Under the pieces are notes generated by a model. The model was not told the DNA's origin, did not search any database, and saw only the letters and a list, made by a program, of their open reading frames with translations. A stretch of 64,000 nucleotides of DNA from Streptomyces sulphureus DSM 40104. GTDB taxonomy: Bacteria > Actinomycetota > Actinomycetes > Streptomycetales > Streptomycetaceae. The first letter of the stretch is position 1. Every line of letters begins with the position of its first letter. A program made the translations under genes and the position numbers. Location of the stretch: the NCBI RefSeq assembly GCF_000381025.1, contig NZ_KB905823.1, positions 1-64,000 of the forward strand. The letters are read 5' to 3'. Below, one piece after another: positions 8,111 through 17,356 of the stretch.

Positions 8111-8755
8111 ATGCGGAAGACGGAGGTCGGCGTGGTGCGCACCGGCGGTGACGACGCAGCGGCGGGGGATTCAGCCCCGTTCGCCCGGCCCTCCGCGGGG
8201 CCGGCCGCTCCGCCGGCGGGGTCCGCGGCTCAGGAGGCAGAAGCGGGGGAAGGACCTTCGGACGAGGTCGGCTATCGCGGGCCGACAGCCTGCTCGGCGG
8301 CGGGCATCACCTACCGGCAGCTCGACTACTGGGCACGGACCGGACTCGTGGAGCCGAGCATCAAGGCTGCCTACGGCTCCGGAAGCCAGCGTCTCTACAG
8401 CTTCCGCGACATCGTCGTTCTCAAGATCGTCAAACGGCTTCTCGACACCGGCGTCTCGTTGCAGAACATTCGGGCCGCCGTGCAGCACCTGCGCGCCCGG
8501 GGGCGTACCGACCTGCCGAGGATGACGCTGATGAGCGACGGGGCCACCGTCTACGAGTGCTCCTCGCCCGACGAGGTGGTCGACCTCCTCCAGGGCGGGC
8601 AGGGCGTCTTCGGGATTGCGGTGGGCGTCGTCTGGAAGGACGTCGAGGGGGCGCTCGCGCAGCTCCACGGGGAGCGGGTCGACACCGGCGAGACCGTGGT
8701 GGGCGAGCACCCGGAGGACGAGCTCGCGCGGCGGCGCCAGAACCGCGCGGGCTGA
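8111..8755 (+). CDS. MerR-family regulator (Rv1830-like)
   Basis: 214 residues. An alanine/proline-rich N-terminal tail of about 55 residues precedes a MerR helix-turn-helix and wing (AGITYRQLDYWARTGLVEPS, then GSGSQRLYSFRDIVVLKIVK and an RLLDTGVSLQNIRAAV helix). The C-terminal effector region, with VYECSSPDEVVDLLQGGQGV, is conserved in the actinobacterial Rv1830 group. Effector and targets are unknown. ATG 8111 follows a good promoter at 8052-8080; a later start near the HTH cannot be excluded because the tail is of low complexity. Confidence 0.85.
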   Translation: MRKTEVGVVRTGGDDAAAGDSAPFARPSAGPAAPPAGSAAQEAEAGEGPSDEVGYRGPTACSAAGITYRQLDYWARTGLVEPSIKAAYGSGSQRLYSFRDIVVLKIVKRLLDTGVSLQNIRAAVQHLRARGRTDLPRMTLMSDGATVYECSSPDEVVDLLQGGQGVFGIAVGVVWKDVEGALAQLHGERVDTGETVVGEHPEDELARRRQNRAG

Positions 8756-8817
8756 GCCGGGACCGCGGCTGCGTCGCGGGGTTCGGATGTCAGTGCGGTG
8801 CGGCAGTATCGGTGGGT

Positions 8818-10182
8818 GTGAGAAGCGGACCGACCATCCTCCATCTCGACATGGACGCCTTCTACGCCTCCGTGGAGCAGGCGTGCAAGCCGAGCCTGCG
8901 GGGGAAGCCGGTCGTCGTCGGCGGGTTGGGGCCGCGCGGTGTGGTGGCGACGGCCTCCTACGAGGCGAGGCAGTTCGGTGTGCACTCGGCGATGCCGACG
9001 GCGCAGGCGCGTAGGCGCTGTCCCAACGCCGCGTACCTGAACCCGCGGTTCGGTCTCTACCGCGAGATCAGCCAGACGGTGATGGAGCTGCTGGCCCGCC
9101 TCTCGCCCCTCGTCGAACCGCTCAGCCTCGACGAGGCGTTCGTCGACCTCGAGGCGGGCGAGGCGCTCGCGGAGGAGGACCCGCGGGGCGTCGGTGAGCG
9201 GCTGCGGAGGCAGATCTTTGCGGCGACGGGGCTGAAGGGCTCTGTCGGCCTCGCCGGGTCGAAGATGCTGGCGAAGATCGCCTCGGAGGAGGCGAAGCCG
9301 GACGGTCTCGTCGCGATCGCGCCGGGGACGGAGCGGGAGCTGCTCGCCGGGATGACGGTGCGCACGCTGCCAGGGATCGGTCCGGCGACCGAGCAGGTGC
9401 TCCGCCGGGCCGGCATCCACACCATCGGCGAGACGGCGGAGGCGGGGGAGGACGAGCTGCTGCGGCTCCTCGGCAAGGCCCACGGCACCGCCCTGTACAC
9501 GATGGCGCTCGGGGTCGACGAGCGCCCCGTCGTCGCTGAGCGGGACGCCAAGTCGGTGTCGGTGGAGGACACCTACGACGTCGACCTCACCGACCGCACC
9601 CAGGTCCAGGCGGAGGTGGCCCGGCTCGCCGACCGCTGCGTGCGGCGGCTGCGGGAGGCCGGACGCTCGGGCCGCACAGTGGTGGTCAAGGTCCGCAGCT
9701 ACGACTTCTCCACGCTGACCAGATCGGAGACCCTCCGCGGGCCGACGGACGACCCCGGCGTCGTCCGCGAGGCGGCAGCCCGGCTCCTCGAGGGGATCGA
9801 CACCACGGCGGGTGTGCGGCTGCTCGGCGTCGGTGTCAGCGGGCTGGCCGACTTCACGCAGGAGGACCTCTTCGCGCAGTGGAGCGAGGCGGAGGCCGCA
9901 GCGGCCGGCGTGGCCGAGCCGGCCGAGGCAGCGGCGCCTCAACCCGTGCGTGTGGACAGGGGGCAACCCGCGCGGGGCGAGTGGCGTCCGGGGCAGGACG
10001 TCGTGCACCGCGAGCACGGCGCGGGGTGGGTCCAGGGGAGCGGGCTCGGCAAGGTCACGGTGCGGTTCGAGGGCCCTGCCACCGCGCCCGGCAGGGTCCG
10101 CACCTTCGCCGCAGACGACGAGGGGTTGGAGCCCGCCCCTCCGCAGTGGCCCGTGCCGGGGCACGAGCCGCCCGCGGGGTGA
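8818..10182 (+). CDS. dinB: DNA polymerase IV (Y-family)
   Basis: 454-residue translesion polymerase. Catalytic metal ligands are in LDMDAFYASVE (D11) and PLSLDEAFVD (D105, E106). The helix-hairpin-helix thumb motif LPGIGPATEQVLRRAG and the little-finger domain (TDRTQVQAEVARLADRCVRR and on) follow. An actinobacterial C-terminal extension of about 100 residues contains DVVHREHGAGWVQGSG, a small barrel-like module. No clean QL.LF clamp motif is obvious, although DLFAQWSE is present. GTG 8818 lies 8 bases after CAGTAT and lacks an SD sequence, so it is probably leaderless. No LexA box was noticed. Confidence 0.93.
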   Translation: MRSGPTILHLDMDAFYASVEQACKPSLRGKPVVVGGLGPRGVVATASYEARQFGVHSAMPTAQARRRCPNAAYLNPRFGLYREISQTVMELLARLSPLVEPLSLDEAFVDLEAGEALAEEDPRGVGERLRRQIFAATGLKGSVGLAGSKMLAKIASEEAKPDGLVAIAPGTERELLAGMTVRTLPGIGPATEQVLRRAGIHTIGETAEAGEDELLRLLGKAHGTALYTMALGVDERPVVAERDAKSVSVEDTYDVDLTDRTQVQAEVARLADRCVRRLREAGRSGRTVVVKVRSYDFSTLTRSETLRGPTDDPGVVREAAARLLEGIDTTAGVRLLGVGVSGLADFTQEDLFAQWSEAEAAAAGVAEPAEAAAPQPVRVDRGQPARGEWRPGQDVVHREHGAGWVQGSGLGKVTVRFEGPATAPGRVRTFAADDEGLEPAPPQWPVPGHEPPAG

Positions 10183-10184
10183 AC

Positions 10185-10568
10185 TCAGGCGGTGGTGCCG
10201 CCCTCCGGCTCGCCGGCGATGCGGCCGAACTCCTGGTCCGGCGGCGCGGGGTCGGCGGGGACGTCGAGGCCGTAGTGCTCGTAGAGCTGTAGCTCCTGGG
10301 CGGGGGAGAGATGGCGTCCCACGCCCATGTCGGGGGCCGCGCGCACCTGGTTGCGTTCGTACGGGACGTGGAGGCTGCCCTCGTCGAACTCGCTGGGCTC
10401 CAGCGGGACGAAGGCGTCTCGGCTGAAGAGGCCGGTGCGAACGGAGGCCCACTGAGCCCGTCCGGTGGCGTCGTCGAGGTAGACCTCGTCGACTCTGCCG
10501 ATCTTGGCGCCGTCCCGGTCGAGCGCCGTGTGGCCTATCAGGCTCCGCGGGTCGATGTCGGTCTGCAC
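10185..10568 (-). CDS. PRC-barrel domain protein
   Basis: 127 residues. The N-terminal 75 residues form a PRC barrel: DPRSLIGHTALDRDGAKIGR, VDEVYLDDATGRAQWASV and FVPLEPSEF. The C-terminal part, with LSPAQELQLYEHYGLD, is typical of streptomycete members. Such domains are thought to mediate protein or RNA contacts; no specific role is known. Start is GTG at 10568 with GGAGGG just upstream on the minus strand. It converges with dinB, the two stops being 2 bp apart. Confidence 0.85.
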   Translation of the reverse strand: MQTDIDPRSLIGHTALDRDGAKIGRVDEVYLDDATGRAQWASVRTGLFSRDAFVPLEPSEFDEGSLHVPYERNQVRAAPDMGVGRHLSPAQELQLYEHYGLDVPADPAPPDQEFGRIAGEPEGGTTA

Positions 10569-10681
10569 GATCCCTCCAGTGGTCTCGGCGACGGGCCGTC
10601 GCGCGCACGCCGTCGCGGCGAGCGCCGTGAGTACAACGAAACGGTATTTTTCGGCCGTTGGCCACTCGAGTGCCTGCCCGG

Positions 10682-10709
10682 TTACGCAGAGCGGAACCGC
10701 TGGTAGGCT
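10682..10709 (+). promoter_or_regulatory. Candidate gcvP promoter
   Basis: TTACGC (10682-10687) and TAGGCT (10704-10709) are 16 bases apart. Transcription would start near 10716, immediately before the first glycine aptamer. The assignment rests on position and box similarity only. Confidence 0.45.
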
Positions 10710-10727
10710 CGGAAACGGCTGTCGACC

Positions 10728-10951
10728 CCGTGCGGGAGAGTCCTCCGGTGATGGTGCCGGGGGCGCCGAAGGAGCAAATCCTCCCCGGAATCTCTCAGGC
10801 ACACGTACCGTGCGGACGAGGTCACTCTGGAAAGCAGGGCGGGCCCGAGGACGAACGCCGAGAGTCCCCCTCACCGACGGTGTAAGCCGGGCCGGCCGAG
10901 AGAGGGCGGCGGCGCCGGTGAATCTCTCAGGTTGCGATGACAGAGGGGGAG
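10728..10951 (+). promoter_or_regulatory. Tandem glycine riboswitch
   Basis: Two consecutive glycine aptamers can be read. The first runs from TGCGGGAGAGTC through GCGCCGAAGGAGCAA and TCTCAGGCAC to ACTCTGGAAAG, near 10830. The second runs from GCCGAGAGTC through GGCGCCGGTGAATCTCTCAGG to GATGACAGAGGGG near 10948. These are the conserved family elements, and cooperative tandem aptamers are established for this class. The gene downstream is gcvP, matching the ligand. A GC hairpin (10956-10977) lies between the second aptamer and the SD site AGGAGG and may be the expression platform. There is no T-run, so translational control is more likely than termination; this last point is inference. Confidence 0.93.
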
Positions 10952-11003
10952 GCCGCAGGGCGCCCGCAGGGCGCCTGAAGGTCACAGCGACCAGGAGGCC
11001 TCC

Positions 11004-13889
11004 ATGACCCCCAACCCCGTCCCCCTCACCGAGCTCGAGAACGACAGTCCCTTCGCCGGCAGGCACATCGGGCCCGGCGCCGAGGCCCAGGCGAAGATGC
11101 TGGCGCAGGTGGGGTACGCCTCGCTCGACGAACTCACCGAGGCGGCCGTCCCCGACGCGATCAAGAGCACCGAGCGGCTGCGGCTCCCCGCGGCGCGCAC
11201 CGAGGCCGAGGTCCTCGACGAGCTGCGCGAAATGGCGGGGCGCAACCGCGTCCTCCACTCGATGATCGGGCTCGGCTACTACGGCACCCACACCCCGGCC
11301 GTGATCAAGCGCAACGTCCTGGAGAACCCGGCCTGGTACACCGCGTACACGCCCTACCAGCCGGAGATCTCCCAGGGGCGCCTCGAGGCGCTGCTCAACT
11401 TCCAGACCGTCGTCGCGGACCTGACCGGACTGCCGACGGCGGGCGCCTCGCTCCTCGACGAGTCGACGGCGGCGGCGGAGGCGATGGCCCTCTCCCGCCG
11501 CGTCGGCAAGGTCAAGGGCGGGGTCTTCCTCGTGGACGCCGAGACGCTGCCGCAGACGGTCGCCGTGCTGCGGACGCGGGCCGAGCCGACCGGCGTCGAG
11601 GTGGTCGTCGCCGATCTTGCGGAGGGGGTGCCGGAGGACGTCGCGGAGCGCGGGGTCTTCGGCGTACTCCTCCAGTACCCCGGTGCGTCCGGGGCCGTGC
11701 GGGACCTGCGGCCTGTGATCGAGCAGGCGCACGAGCGGGGCGCGGTCGTCACCGTCGCGGCCGATCTGCTGGCGCTGACGCTGCTCGCCTCGCCCGGTGC
11801 CCTCGGCGCCGACATCGCGGTCGGCACGAGCCAGCGGTTCGGCGTCCCGATGGCCTTCGGCGGGCCGCACGCCGGGTACATGGCGGTGCGGGAGAAGTTC
11901 GCGCGCAGCCTGCCGGGGCGGCTCGTCGGCGTCTCCAAGGACGCGGACGGGCGGCAGGCCTACCGGCTCGCGCTCCAGACGCGCGAGCAGCACATCCGCA
12001 GGGAGAAGGCGACGAGCAACATCTGCACGGCGCAGGTCCTGCTCGCGGTGATGGCCGGTATGTACGCCACCTACCACGGGCCCGAGGGGCTCACGGCGAT
12101 CGCGCGGCGCACCCACCGGTTCGCCGCGCTCCTCGCGGCGGGGCTCCGCGACGGGGGCGTCGAGGTGGTGCACGGCGGGTTCTTCGACACCGTGACGGCG
12201 CGGGTTCCCGGCGGTGCCGGGCAGGTCGTCGAGCGGGCCGGGGAGGCGGGTGTGAACCTGCGGCTCGTCGACGCCGACCACGTGGGCATCGCCTGCGACG
12301 AGACGACGACGCGGGAGCAACTCGCCCTCGTCTGGCAGGCGTTCGGCGTCTCGGCGGATGTGGAGGCGCTCGACGGGCGGACGCCCGACGCGCTCCCCGA
12401 GGGGCTGCTGCGCACGGAGGAGTTCCTGACGCACCCCGTCTTCCACGCCCACCGATCCGAGACGGCGATGCTGCGCTACCTCCGTCGGCTCTCCGACCGG
12501 GACTACGCGCTCGACCGGGGAATGATCCCGCTCGGTTCGTGCACGATGAAGCTCAACGCCACCACCGAGATGGAACCGATCAGTTGGCCGGAGTTCGCCG
12601 GTCTCCACCCCTTCGCGCCCGCCGATCAGGCCGAGGGGTACCTGAGCCTGATCCGGCAACTGGAGGAGCAGCTCGCCGAGGTGACGGGGTACGACGCCGT
12701 CTCGTTGCAGCCCAACGCCGGTTCGCAGGGTGAGTTGGCGGGGTTGCTGGCGGTCCGTGCGTACCACCGTGCGTGCGGTGAGACGCAGCGCGACGTCTGC
12801 CTGATCCCGTCGTCCGCGCACGGCACCAACGCGGCGAGCGCGGTGATGGCCGGGATGCGCGTGGTGCTCGTGGCGACGGGCGAGAGCGGTGACGTCGACC
12901 TCGACGACCTGCACGCGAAGCTGGCGAAGCACGGCGGGGAGCTCGCCGTGCTGATGGTCACCTATCCGTCCACGCACGGGGTCTTCGAGGAGCACATCCA
13001 GGACGTCTGCGCCGCCGTGCACGACGCGGGCGGGCAGGTCTACGTCGACGGGGCCAACCTCAACGCGCTGCTCGGGGTGGCGCGTCCGGGGCGGTTCGGT
13101 GCCGACGTCTCGCACCTCAACCTCCACAAGACGTTCTGCATCCCGCACGGCGGGGGCGGCCCCGGCGTCGGGCCGATCGGGGTGCGCGCGCACCTTGCGC
13201 CGTACCTGCCCAACCACCCGCTCCAGCCTGGTGCGGGGCCCGAGACGGGGATCGGTCCCGTCTCTGCGGCGCCGTGGGGGTCGGCCGGCATCCTGCCGAT
13301 CTCCTGGGCGTACATGCGCCTGATGGGCGCGGAGGGCCTGCGCACGGCGACGCAGGTGGCGGTGCTCGGCGCCAACTACCTTGCCAGGCGGCTCGAACCG
13401 CACTACCCGGTGCTGTACACGGGCCCGGGCGGTCTCGTCGCGCACGAGTGCATCATCGATGTACGGGGGCTGACGAAGCACACGGGCGTGAGCATCGACG
13501 ACGTCGCCAAGCGGCTGATCGACTACGGCTTCCACGCGCCGACGATGTCCTTCCCCGTCGCGGGGACGTTGATGACGGAGCCGACGGAGAGCGAGGACCT
13601 CGCCGAACTCGACCGGTTCTGCGAGGCGATGATCGCGATACGTGCGGAGATCGACCGCGTCGGTGCGGGGGAGTGGACGGCGGAGGAGAATCCGTTGCGC
13701 AACGCGCCGCACACCGTCGGTCAGCTCGCGGGTGAGTGGCCGCACCCCTACGGCAGGGAGGAGGCCGCCTTCCCCGCGGGGGTGGACGCTGCGGACAAGT
13801 ACTGGCCACCGGTGCGCCGCATCGACGGCGCGTACGGTGACCGCAACCTCGTCTGCTCGTGCCCGCCGATGAGCGACTACGAAGAGTGA
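11004..13889 (+). CDS. gcvP: Glycine dehydrogenase (decarboxylating), P-protein
   Basis: 961-residue single-chain P-protein of the glycine cleavage system. It decarboxylates glycine using pyridoxal phosphate and passes the aminomethyl group to lipoyl-GcvH. Full length matches the family. The N-terminal half (FAGRHIGPG near residue 18, [14 protein letters not shown]) and C-terminal half are both present. The PLP lysine is K709 in [18 protein letters not shown]. The ATG has AGGAGG at good spacing. Expression is under the tandem glycine riboswitch immediately upstream. gcvT and gcvH are not in this window, so the other subunits must be encoded elsewhere. Confidence 0.97.
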   Translation: MTPNPVPLTELENDSPFAGRHIGPGAEAQAKMLAQVGYASLDELTEAAVPDAIKSTERLRLPAARTEAEVLDELREMAGRNRVLHSMIGLGYYGTHTPAVIKRNVLENPAWYTAYTPYQPEISQGRLEALLNFQTVVADLTGLPTAGASLLDESTAAAEAMALSRRVGKVKGGVFLVDAETLPQTVAVLRTRAEPTGVEVVVADLAEGVPEDVAERGVFGVLLQYPGASGAVRDLRPVIEQAHERGAVVTVAADLLALTLLASPGALGADIAVGTSQRFGVPMAFGGPHAGYMAVREKFARSLPGRLVGVSKDADGRQAYRLALQTREQHIRREKATSNICTAQVLLAVMAGMYATYHGPEGLTAIARRTHRFAALLAAGLRDGGVEVVHGGFFDTVTARVPGGAGQVVERAGEAGVNLRLVDADHVGIACDETTTREQLALVWQAFGVSADVEALDGRTPDALPEGLLRTEEFLTHPVFHAHRSETAMLRYLRRLSDRDYALDRGMIPLGSCTMKLNATTEMEPISWPEFAGLHPFAPADQAEGYLSLIRQLEEQLAEVTGYDAVSLQPNAGSQGELAGLLAVRAYHRACGETQRDVCLIPSSAHGTNAASAVMAGMRVVLVATGESGDVDLDDLHAKLAKHGGELAVLMVTYPSTHGVFEEHIQDVCAAVHDAGGQVYVDGANLNALLGVARPGRFGADVSHLNLHKTFCIPHGGGGPGVGPIGVRAHLAPYLPNHPLQPGAGPETGIGPVSAAPWGSAGILPISWAYMRLMGAEGLRTATQVAVLGANYLARRLEPHYPVLYTGPGGLVAHECIIDVRGLTKHTGVSIDDVAKRLIDYGFHAPTMSFPVAGTLMTEPTESEDLAELDRFCEAMIAIRAEIDRVGAGEWTAEENPLRNAPHTVGQLAGEWPHPYGREEAAFPAGVDAADKYWPPVRRIDGAYGDRNLVCSCPPMSDYEE

Positions 13890-13969
13890 GCGGGACGGTG
13901 GCGCGGGGCTGAACACCCGGAGGCCCGGCGGGAGTCGGGCCCTCGGACGGCCGCGCGGCAACGCTGACA

Positions 13970-13999
13970 GAGGCCGGTACGCGCGGGCGTACCGGCCTC
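13970..13999. terminator. Bidirectional terminator between gcvP and the DUF5999 gene
   Basis: GAGGCCGGTACG (13970-13981) and CGTACCGGCCTC (13988-13999) form a perfect 12 bp stem with a 6-base loop, between convergent genes. Confidence 0.75.
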
Positions 14000-14021
14000 G
14001 GTTCTCCGCACGGCTGCCGGC

Positions 14022-14228
14022 TCAGGCCGCCGTGGTGATCCTGCCCGCCGTGAGCGGGCGGTGGGGCGCGATGACGCGCCCGTCGGGCAGCAGCTCACCG
14101 GTGTCCTCGAAGAGCAGGACCCCGTTGCACAGGAGGCTCCAACCCTGTTCGGGGAAGTGGACCAGCGGCTGGGCCGCCTCCCGGTCTGCTGATTCGGCTG
14201 TCGGACACGGTGGTTGGTGCTGGCACAT
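14022..14228 (-). CDS. DUF5999 small protein
   Basis: 68 residues. It opens with MCQHQPPCPTAESADREAAQ and contains PEQGWSLLCNGVLLFEDTGE and LLPDGRVIAPHRP, the features of the streptomycete-specific DUF5999 family. Two cysteines near the N-terminus (residues 2 and 8) are conserved as CQHQPPC and could bind a metal or a thiol; this is inference. Start at 14228 is chosen because the family begins at MCQHQ; the in-frame extension to 14285 looks noncoding. Function unknown. Confidence 0.82.
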   Translation of the reverse strand: MCQHQPPCPTAESADREAAQPLVHFPEQGWSLLCNGVLLFEDTGELLPDGRVIAPHRPLTAGRITTAA

Positions 14229-14683
14229 CTTCGGTGTCTTCCGTTGTGGTGTGTACGTCTCGCCGTCTGCGGATGTCGATTCCATGCCGCCGGTCCCCGT
14301 CGTCGTGCGTCGCCAGTCTTCCTCCTGCCGGCGCCGATCCGCGTGGATTCCGCGCCGGCTGCCCTCAATTGAGACAGACGTGACGCCTCGCCGAGCGGAT
14401 TCCGCGGAAGAACCACCAATCCGGGGTGTTCCCGTAGCCCGTAATGACTACGTCCTACGGTGCGCGGCGGTGCGTGGGGCGCGTGTGTCCGAAACCGAAA
14501 ATCCTGTGGGGGAAGGGCGATTGCGGCGTAGGCGGCGCGAACGGCCGGGCGTTGCCGACGCGGTTGCGGTCCAACGCGCCGAGCACCACGGTCCGTTGGG
14601 CGGGCCTCACCGAGCGCCCGGGGGCCTGTCTCCGCGGCAGGCGCGGGCCGTCCGTGGCGACGGGCCCCGGGGCGTGTGCGACG
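14229..14683. other. 455 bp intergenic region
   Basis: No convincing gene seen on either strand. It must hold the minus-strand promoter of the DUF5999 gene. GATTCCGCG occurs twice about 50 bp apart (near 14346 and 14398), and the part around 14370-14450 is less GC-rich than its surroundings. No terminator hairpin for the gene at 14684 was identified with confidence. Confidence 0.4.
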
Positions 14684-15328
14684 TCAGTTCGCCGAGGCGA
14701 GGTCGCCCGTGCCGGTCATCGGACGGCTGAGCGGCGCTGTGACGAGGCGGTGGGTGAGGAGCGCCAGGAGAGCGTCGGCGCGCTGCGGCTGGTGCGCGGC
14801 GATGCCGGGGGGCGCGGGTGCGAGCGGGATGAGGAGGTCGGCGTCGGAGGGGCTGCCTTCGGCCGGGTCGGCGTCGAGGTCCTCGCAGAGCCACAGCGTG
14901 AGCATGTAGAGCTCGGGTACCGAGAGGAGCCTCGGTTGGTGGCCGCCGGGCAACGTGTGCGCCTCACGGAGCGCGCGTACCGAGGAGGTGACGTACGGGC
15001 CCTCGCAGAAGTGCGCGAACGCCCAACCGTCCGCGGTGAGCACGGCCTCGGCGGCGCCGACCGGTTCGCCGCCCTCGGTGCCGCTGTCGTGGAGATGGAA
15101 CCGCCAGCCGGTGAGCCTGGTGTACGGCGCGTCGGCCGTTCTGCGGATGCCGGTCATCTCGTGGACGGGCAGCGGTAGTTGGGGGCGGAGTTGGCCTGCG
15201 GCCGCGCGGAGCGCGGAGCCGGCGTGGAGCGTCGGCGCCGTCCGCGGGTCGTGGACGGCGGTCGGGGAGCCGAGCGCGGTCTCGACGCTGCGGAGCGCGG
15301 GTGCGGGGGCCGGGGGGACATGCAGCAT
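14684..15328 (-). CDS. Conserved streptomycete hypothetical protein
   Basis: 214 residues, family not recognised. The protein is soluble, without a signal peptide or membrane helix. Visible features are an alanine/proline-rich N-terminus (MLHVPPAPAPALRSVETALG), an aromatic core (RLTGWRFHLHDSGTEGG, AHFCEGPYVTSSVRALREAH) and an acidic segment LWLCEDLDADPAEGSPSDAD. ATG 15328 is chosen because GAGAGG lies 9-10 bases upstream; a 45-residue in-frame extension is arginine-rich and looks noncoding. It is divergently oriented to the ligase gene at 15859. Confidence 0.75.
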   Translation of the reverse strand: MLHVPPAPAPALRSVETALGSPTAVHDPRTAPTLHAGSALRAAAGQLRPQLPLPVHEMTGIRRTADAPYTRLTGWRFHLHDSGTEGGEPVGAAEAVLTADGWAFAHFCEGPYVTSSVRALREAHTLPGGHQPRLLSVPELYMLTLWLCEDLDADPAEGSPSDADLLIPLAPAPPGIAAHQPQRADALLALLTHRLVTAPLSRPMTGTGDLASAN

Positions 15329-15858
15329 GATCGTTCGCCTCTCGTTCTGGAGACTCGGATACGCGGGCAACGGGTATGCGGCCGGGACACGACGACAGTG
15401 TCGTTTTCGGGGGAGGGCGGTGCGTGCGCGCACCGGTCGGTCGGGGCGGCGCCTGAACGCCAATTCCCGCCTCTTCAGGGGAGTTTATACGAACCGCGTT
15501 CCCCCGGCGTTTCGGCTAGCGTGCGCCGCCGGAAGAGGCAAGGCCGAGGCACGCCGAATCCGCGTGGTATTTCTCCGCATTTGCGCGGGATACGAGGTGC
15601 GTGCCCTGGTAATTCTCTGCCCGCGTAGTCGGCTTGATCTGCACCCGAGCTTTTCCTGAGGCGGACGTGCACGGCATGGTAGGAGCCGATGCCTGCCGTC
15701 TATGCCGTTGGCAGTCCGTATGCCGGAGGAATGTGCCGCATAACTCCCCTCAGCGTAATTGCATTCGCCCGCCGTCAGCCAGGGGGCGCAGGCGTTGTGG
15801 ATCGTGTTCCGGGGCATCATCGGTGCACTGCCGGGCCCCGACCGAGGAGGAAGCTTCG
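15329..15858. other. 530 bp divergent intergenic region
   Basis: Lies between the minus-strand hypothetical gene and the plus-strand GCS2 ligase and must carry both promoters. A 13 bp palindrome with arms ACGAC and GTCGT (15392-15404) and an AT-rich element TTTATACG near 15485 are visible. A second AT-rich patch is at 15740-15770. No gene or clear promoter pair could be assigned. Confidence 0.4.
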
Positions 15859-17343
15859 ATGGGAGAGAAGCTCGTCGCGGACAGGTTCGACCTGTCCGAC
15901 CGGCGGCTGTACCGGGAGAAGCTGCAGAAGTGCAGAGCGGCGCTCGGGGAGCTGCTCGCACAGGGGAGGTTCCAGGGGCCGCGCGATCTCATGGGCCTGG
16001 AGATCGAGTTGAATCTCTCGGACGCCTCCGGGCTCCCGCGCATGCGCAACAAGGAGGTGCTGGAGCGCATCGCGAGCACCGATTTCCAGACCGAGTTGGG
16101 GCAGTTCAACCTCGAAGTCAACGTCGTGCCGCACCGGTTGGTGGGACGCGTCTTCGACCAGCTCGCCGAGGAGCTGCGTACCGGGCTCGGGTACGCCGAC
16201 CGGCAGGCGAGCGAGGCCGCGGCCCGCATCGTGATGATCGGCATCCTGCCGACCCTGGAGGCGGACGACCTCGTGCCGGCGAACCTCACCGCCGTCGACC
16301 GCTACCGGCTGCTCAACGACCAGATCATGGCGGCACGCGGTGAGGAGGTCGCCCTCGATATCAGGGGCGTCGAGCAGCTCAGGCGGACCACCTCCTCGAT
16401 CGCGCCCGAGGCCGCGTGCACCTCGCTCCAGCTCCACCTCCAGGTGACGCCCGACCGGTTCGCCGACGTCTGGAACGCGGCGCAGGCCGTGACAGGGCCG
16501 CAGATCGCGATGGGGGCGAACTCCCCGTTCCTCTTCGGGCGGGAGCTGTGGCGCGAGTCGCGGATACCGGTCTTCGTGCAGGCGACCGACACCAGGCCGC
16601 CGGAGCTCGCGGCACAGGGCGTGCGCCCGCGCACCTGGTTCGGCGAGCGCTGGATAGACTCACCGCTCGACCTCTTCGAGGAGAACCTCCGCTACTTCCC
16701 GCCACTCCTGCCGCTCCTCGACGAAGAGGACCCGCAGGAGGCGCTCGCCGCCGGGCACGCACCCTCCCTCGCCGAGCTGGTGCTCCACAACGGCACCGTC
16801 TACCGCTGGAACCGGCCCGTCTACGCGGTGGCCGGAGGCGTCCCGCATCTGCGGGTGGAGAACCGCGTCCTGCCGGCGGGGCCCACCGTCACGGACGTCC
16901 TCGCCAACACGGCGTTCTACTACGGGCTCGTCCGCACCCTCGCCGACGAGCGCCGCCCCGTGTGGCGACGCATGACCTTCGCCGAGGCGGCCGCCAACTT
17001 CGACGCCGCCTGCCGCGACGGCATCGGGGCGCGCCTCAACTGGCCCAGGCCCGGCGGCGGTACGGCCGAGTGGCCCGCGGCGCGGCTGGTGCAGGAGGTC
17101 CTGCTGCCGATGGCGGCCGAAGGGCTCGACGCCTGGGGCGTGGAGCCCTCCGACCGGGACCGGTTCCTCGGCGTCATCGAGGGGCGCTGCCGTACGCGGA
17201 GCAACGGCGCCGAGTGGCAGGCTCGTGCCTACCACCGCGCCGTCGACTCGGGGTTGGACCGCGCCAAGGCGCTCGCGGGCGTCACCCGCAGGTACTCGGA
17301 GCTCGCCTGGGAGGGGGAGCCGGTGCACACCTGGCCGGCGTGA
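15859..17343 (+). CDS. Glutamate-cysteine ligase family 2 (GCS2) protein
   Basis: 494-residue carboxylate-amine ligase. The N-terminal GCS2 elements are clear: LMGLEIELNLSDASGLPRM, where the glutamates bind metal and ATP, and FQTELGQFNLEVNVVPH. SLQLHLQVTP and NSPFLFGRELWRESRIP continue the fold. Members join glutamate to cysteine or another amine. In actinobacteria, which use mycothiol and ergothioneine rather than glutathione, such enzymes may serve other gamma-glutamyl products, so the substrate is open. GAGGAGG (15844-15850) fixes the start at ATG 15859. The C-terminus converges with the VWA gene, 13 bp away. Confidence 0.85.
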   Translation: MGEKLVADRFDLSDRRLYREKLQKCRAALGELLAQGRFQGPRDLMGLEIELNLSDASGLPRMRNKEVLERIASTDFQTELGQFNLEVNVVPHRLVGRVFDQLAEELRTGLGYADRQASEAAARIVMIGILPTLEADDLVPANLTAVDRYRLLNDQIMAARGEEVALDIRGVEQLRRTTSSIAPEAACTSLQLHLQVTPDRFADVWNAAQAVTGPQIAMGANSPFLFGRELWRESRIPVFVQATDTRPPELAAQGVRPRTWFGERWIDSPLDLFEENLRYFPPLLPLLDEEDPQEALAAGHAPSLAELVLHNGTVYRWNRPVYAVAGGVPHLRVENRVLPAGPTVTDVLANTAFYYGLVRTLADERRPVWRRMTFAEAAANFDAACRDGIGARLNWPRPGGGTAEWPAARLVQEVLLPMAAEGLDAWGVEPSDRDRFLGVIEGRCRTRSNGAEWQARAYHRAVDSGLDRAKALAGVTRRYSELAWEGEPVHTWPA

Positions 17344-17356
17344 CGCGCGAGCGGCC

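Noticed and set aside
10185-13961. A 1258-codon open frame on the minus strand opposite gcvP
   Set aside because: Only its last 127 codons are a real gene (PRC-barrel). The rest is an arginine/histidine-rich shadow of gcvP created by high GC at third positions.
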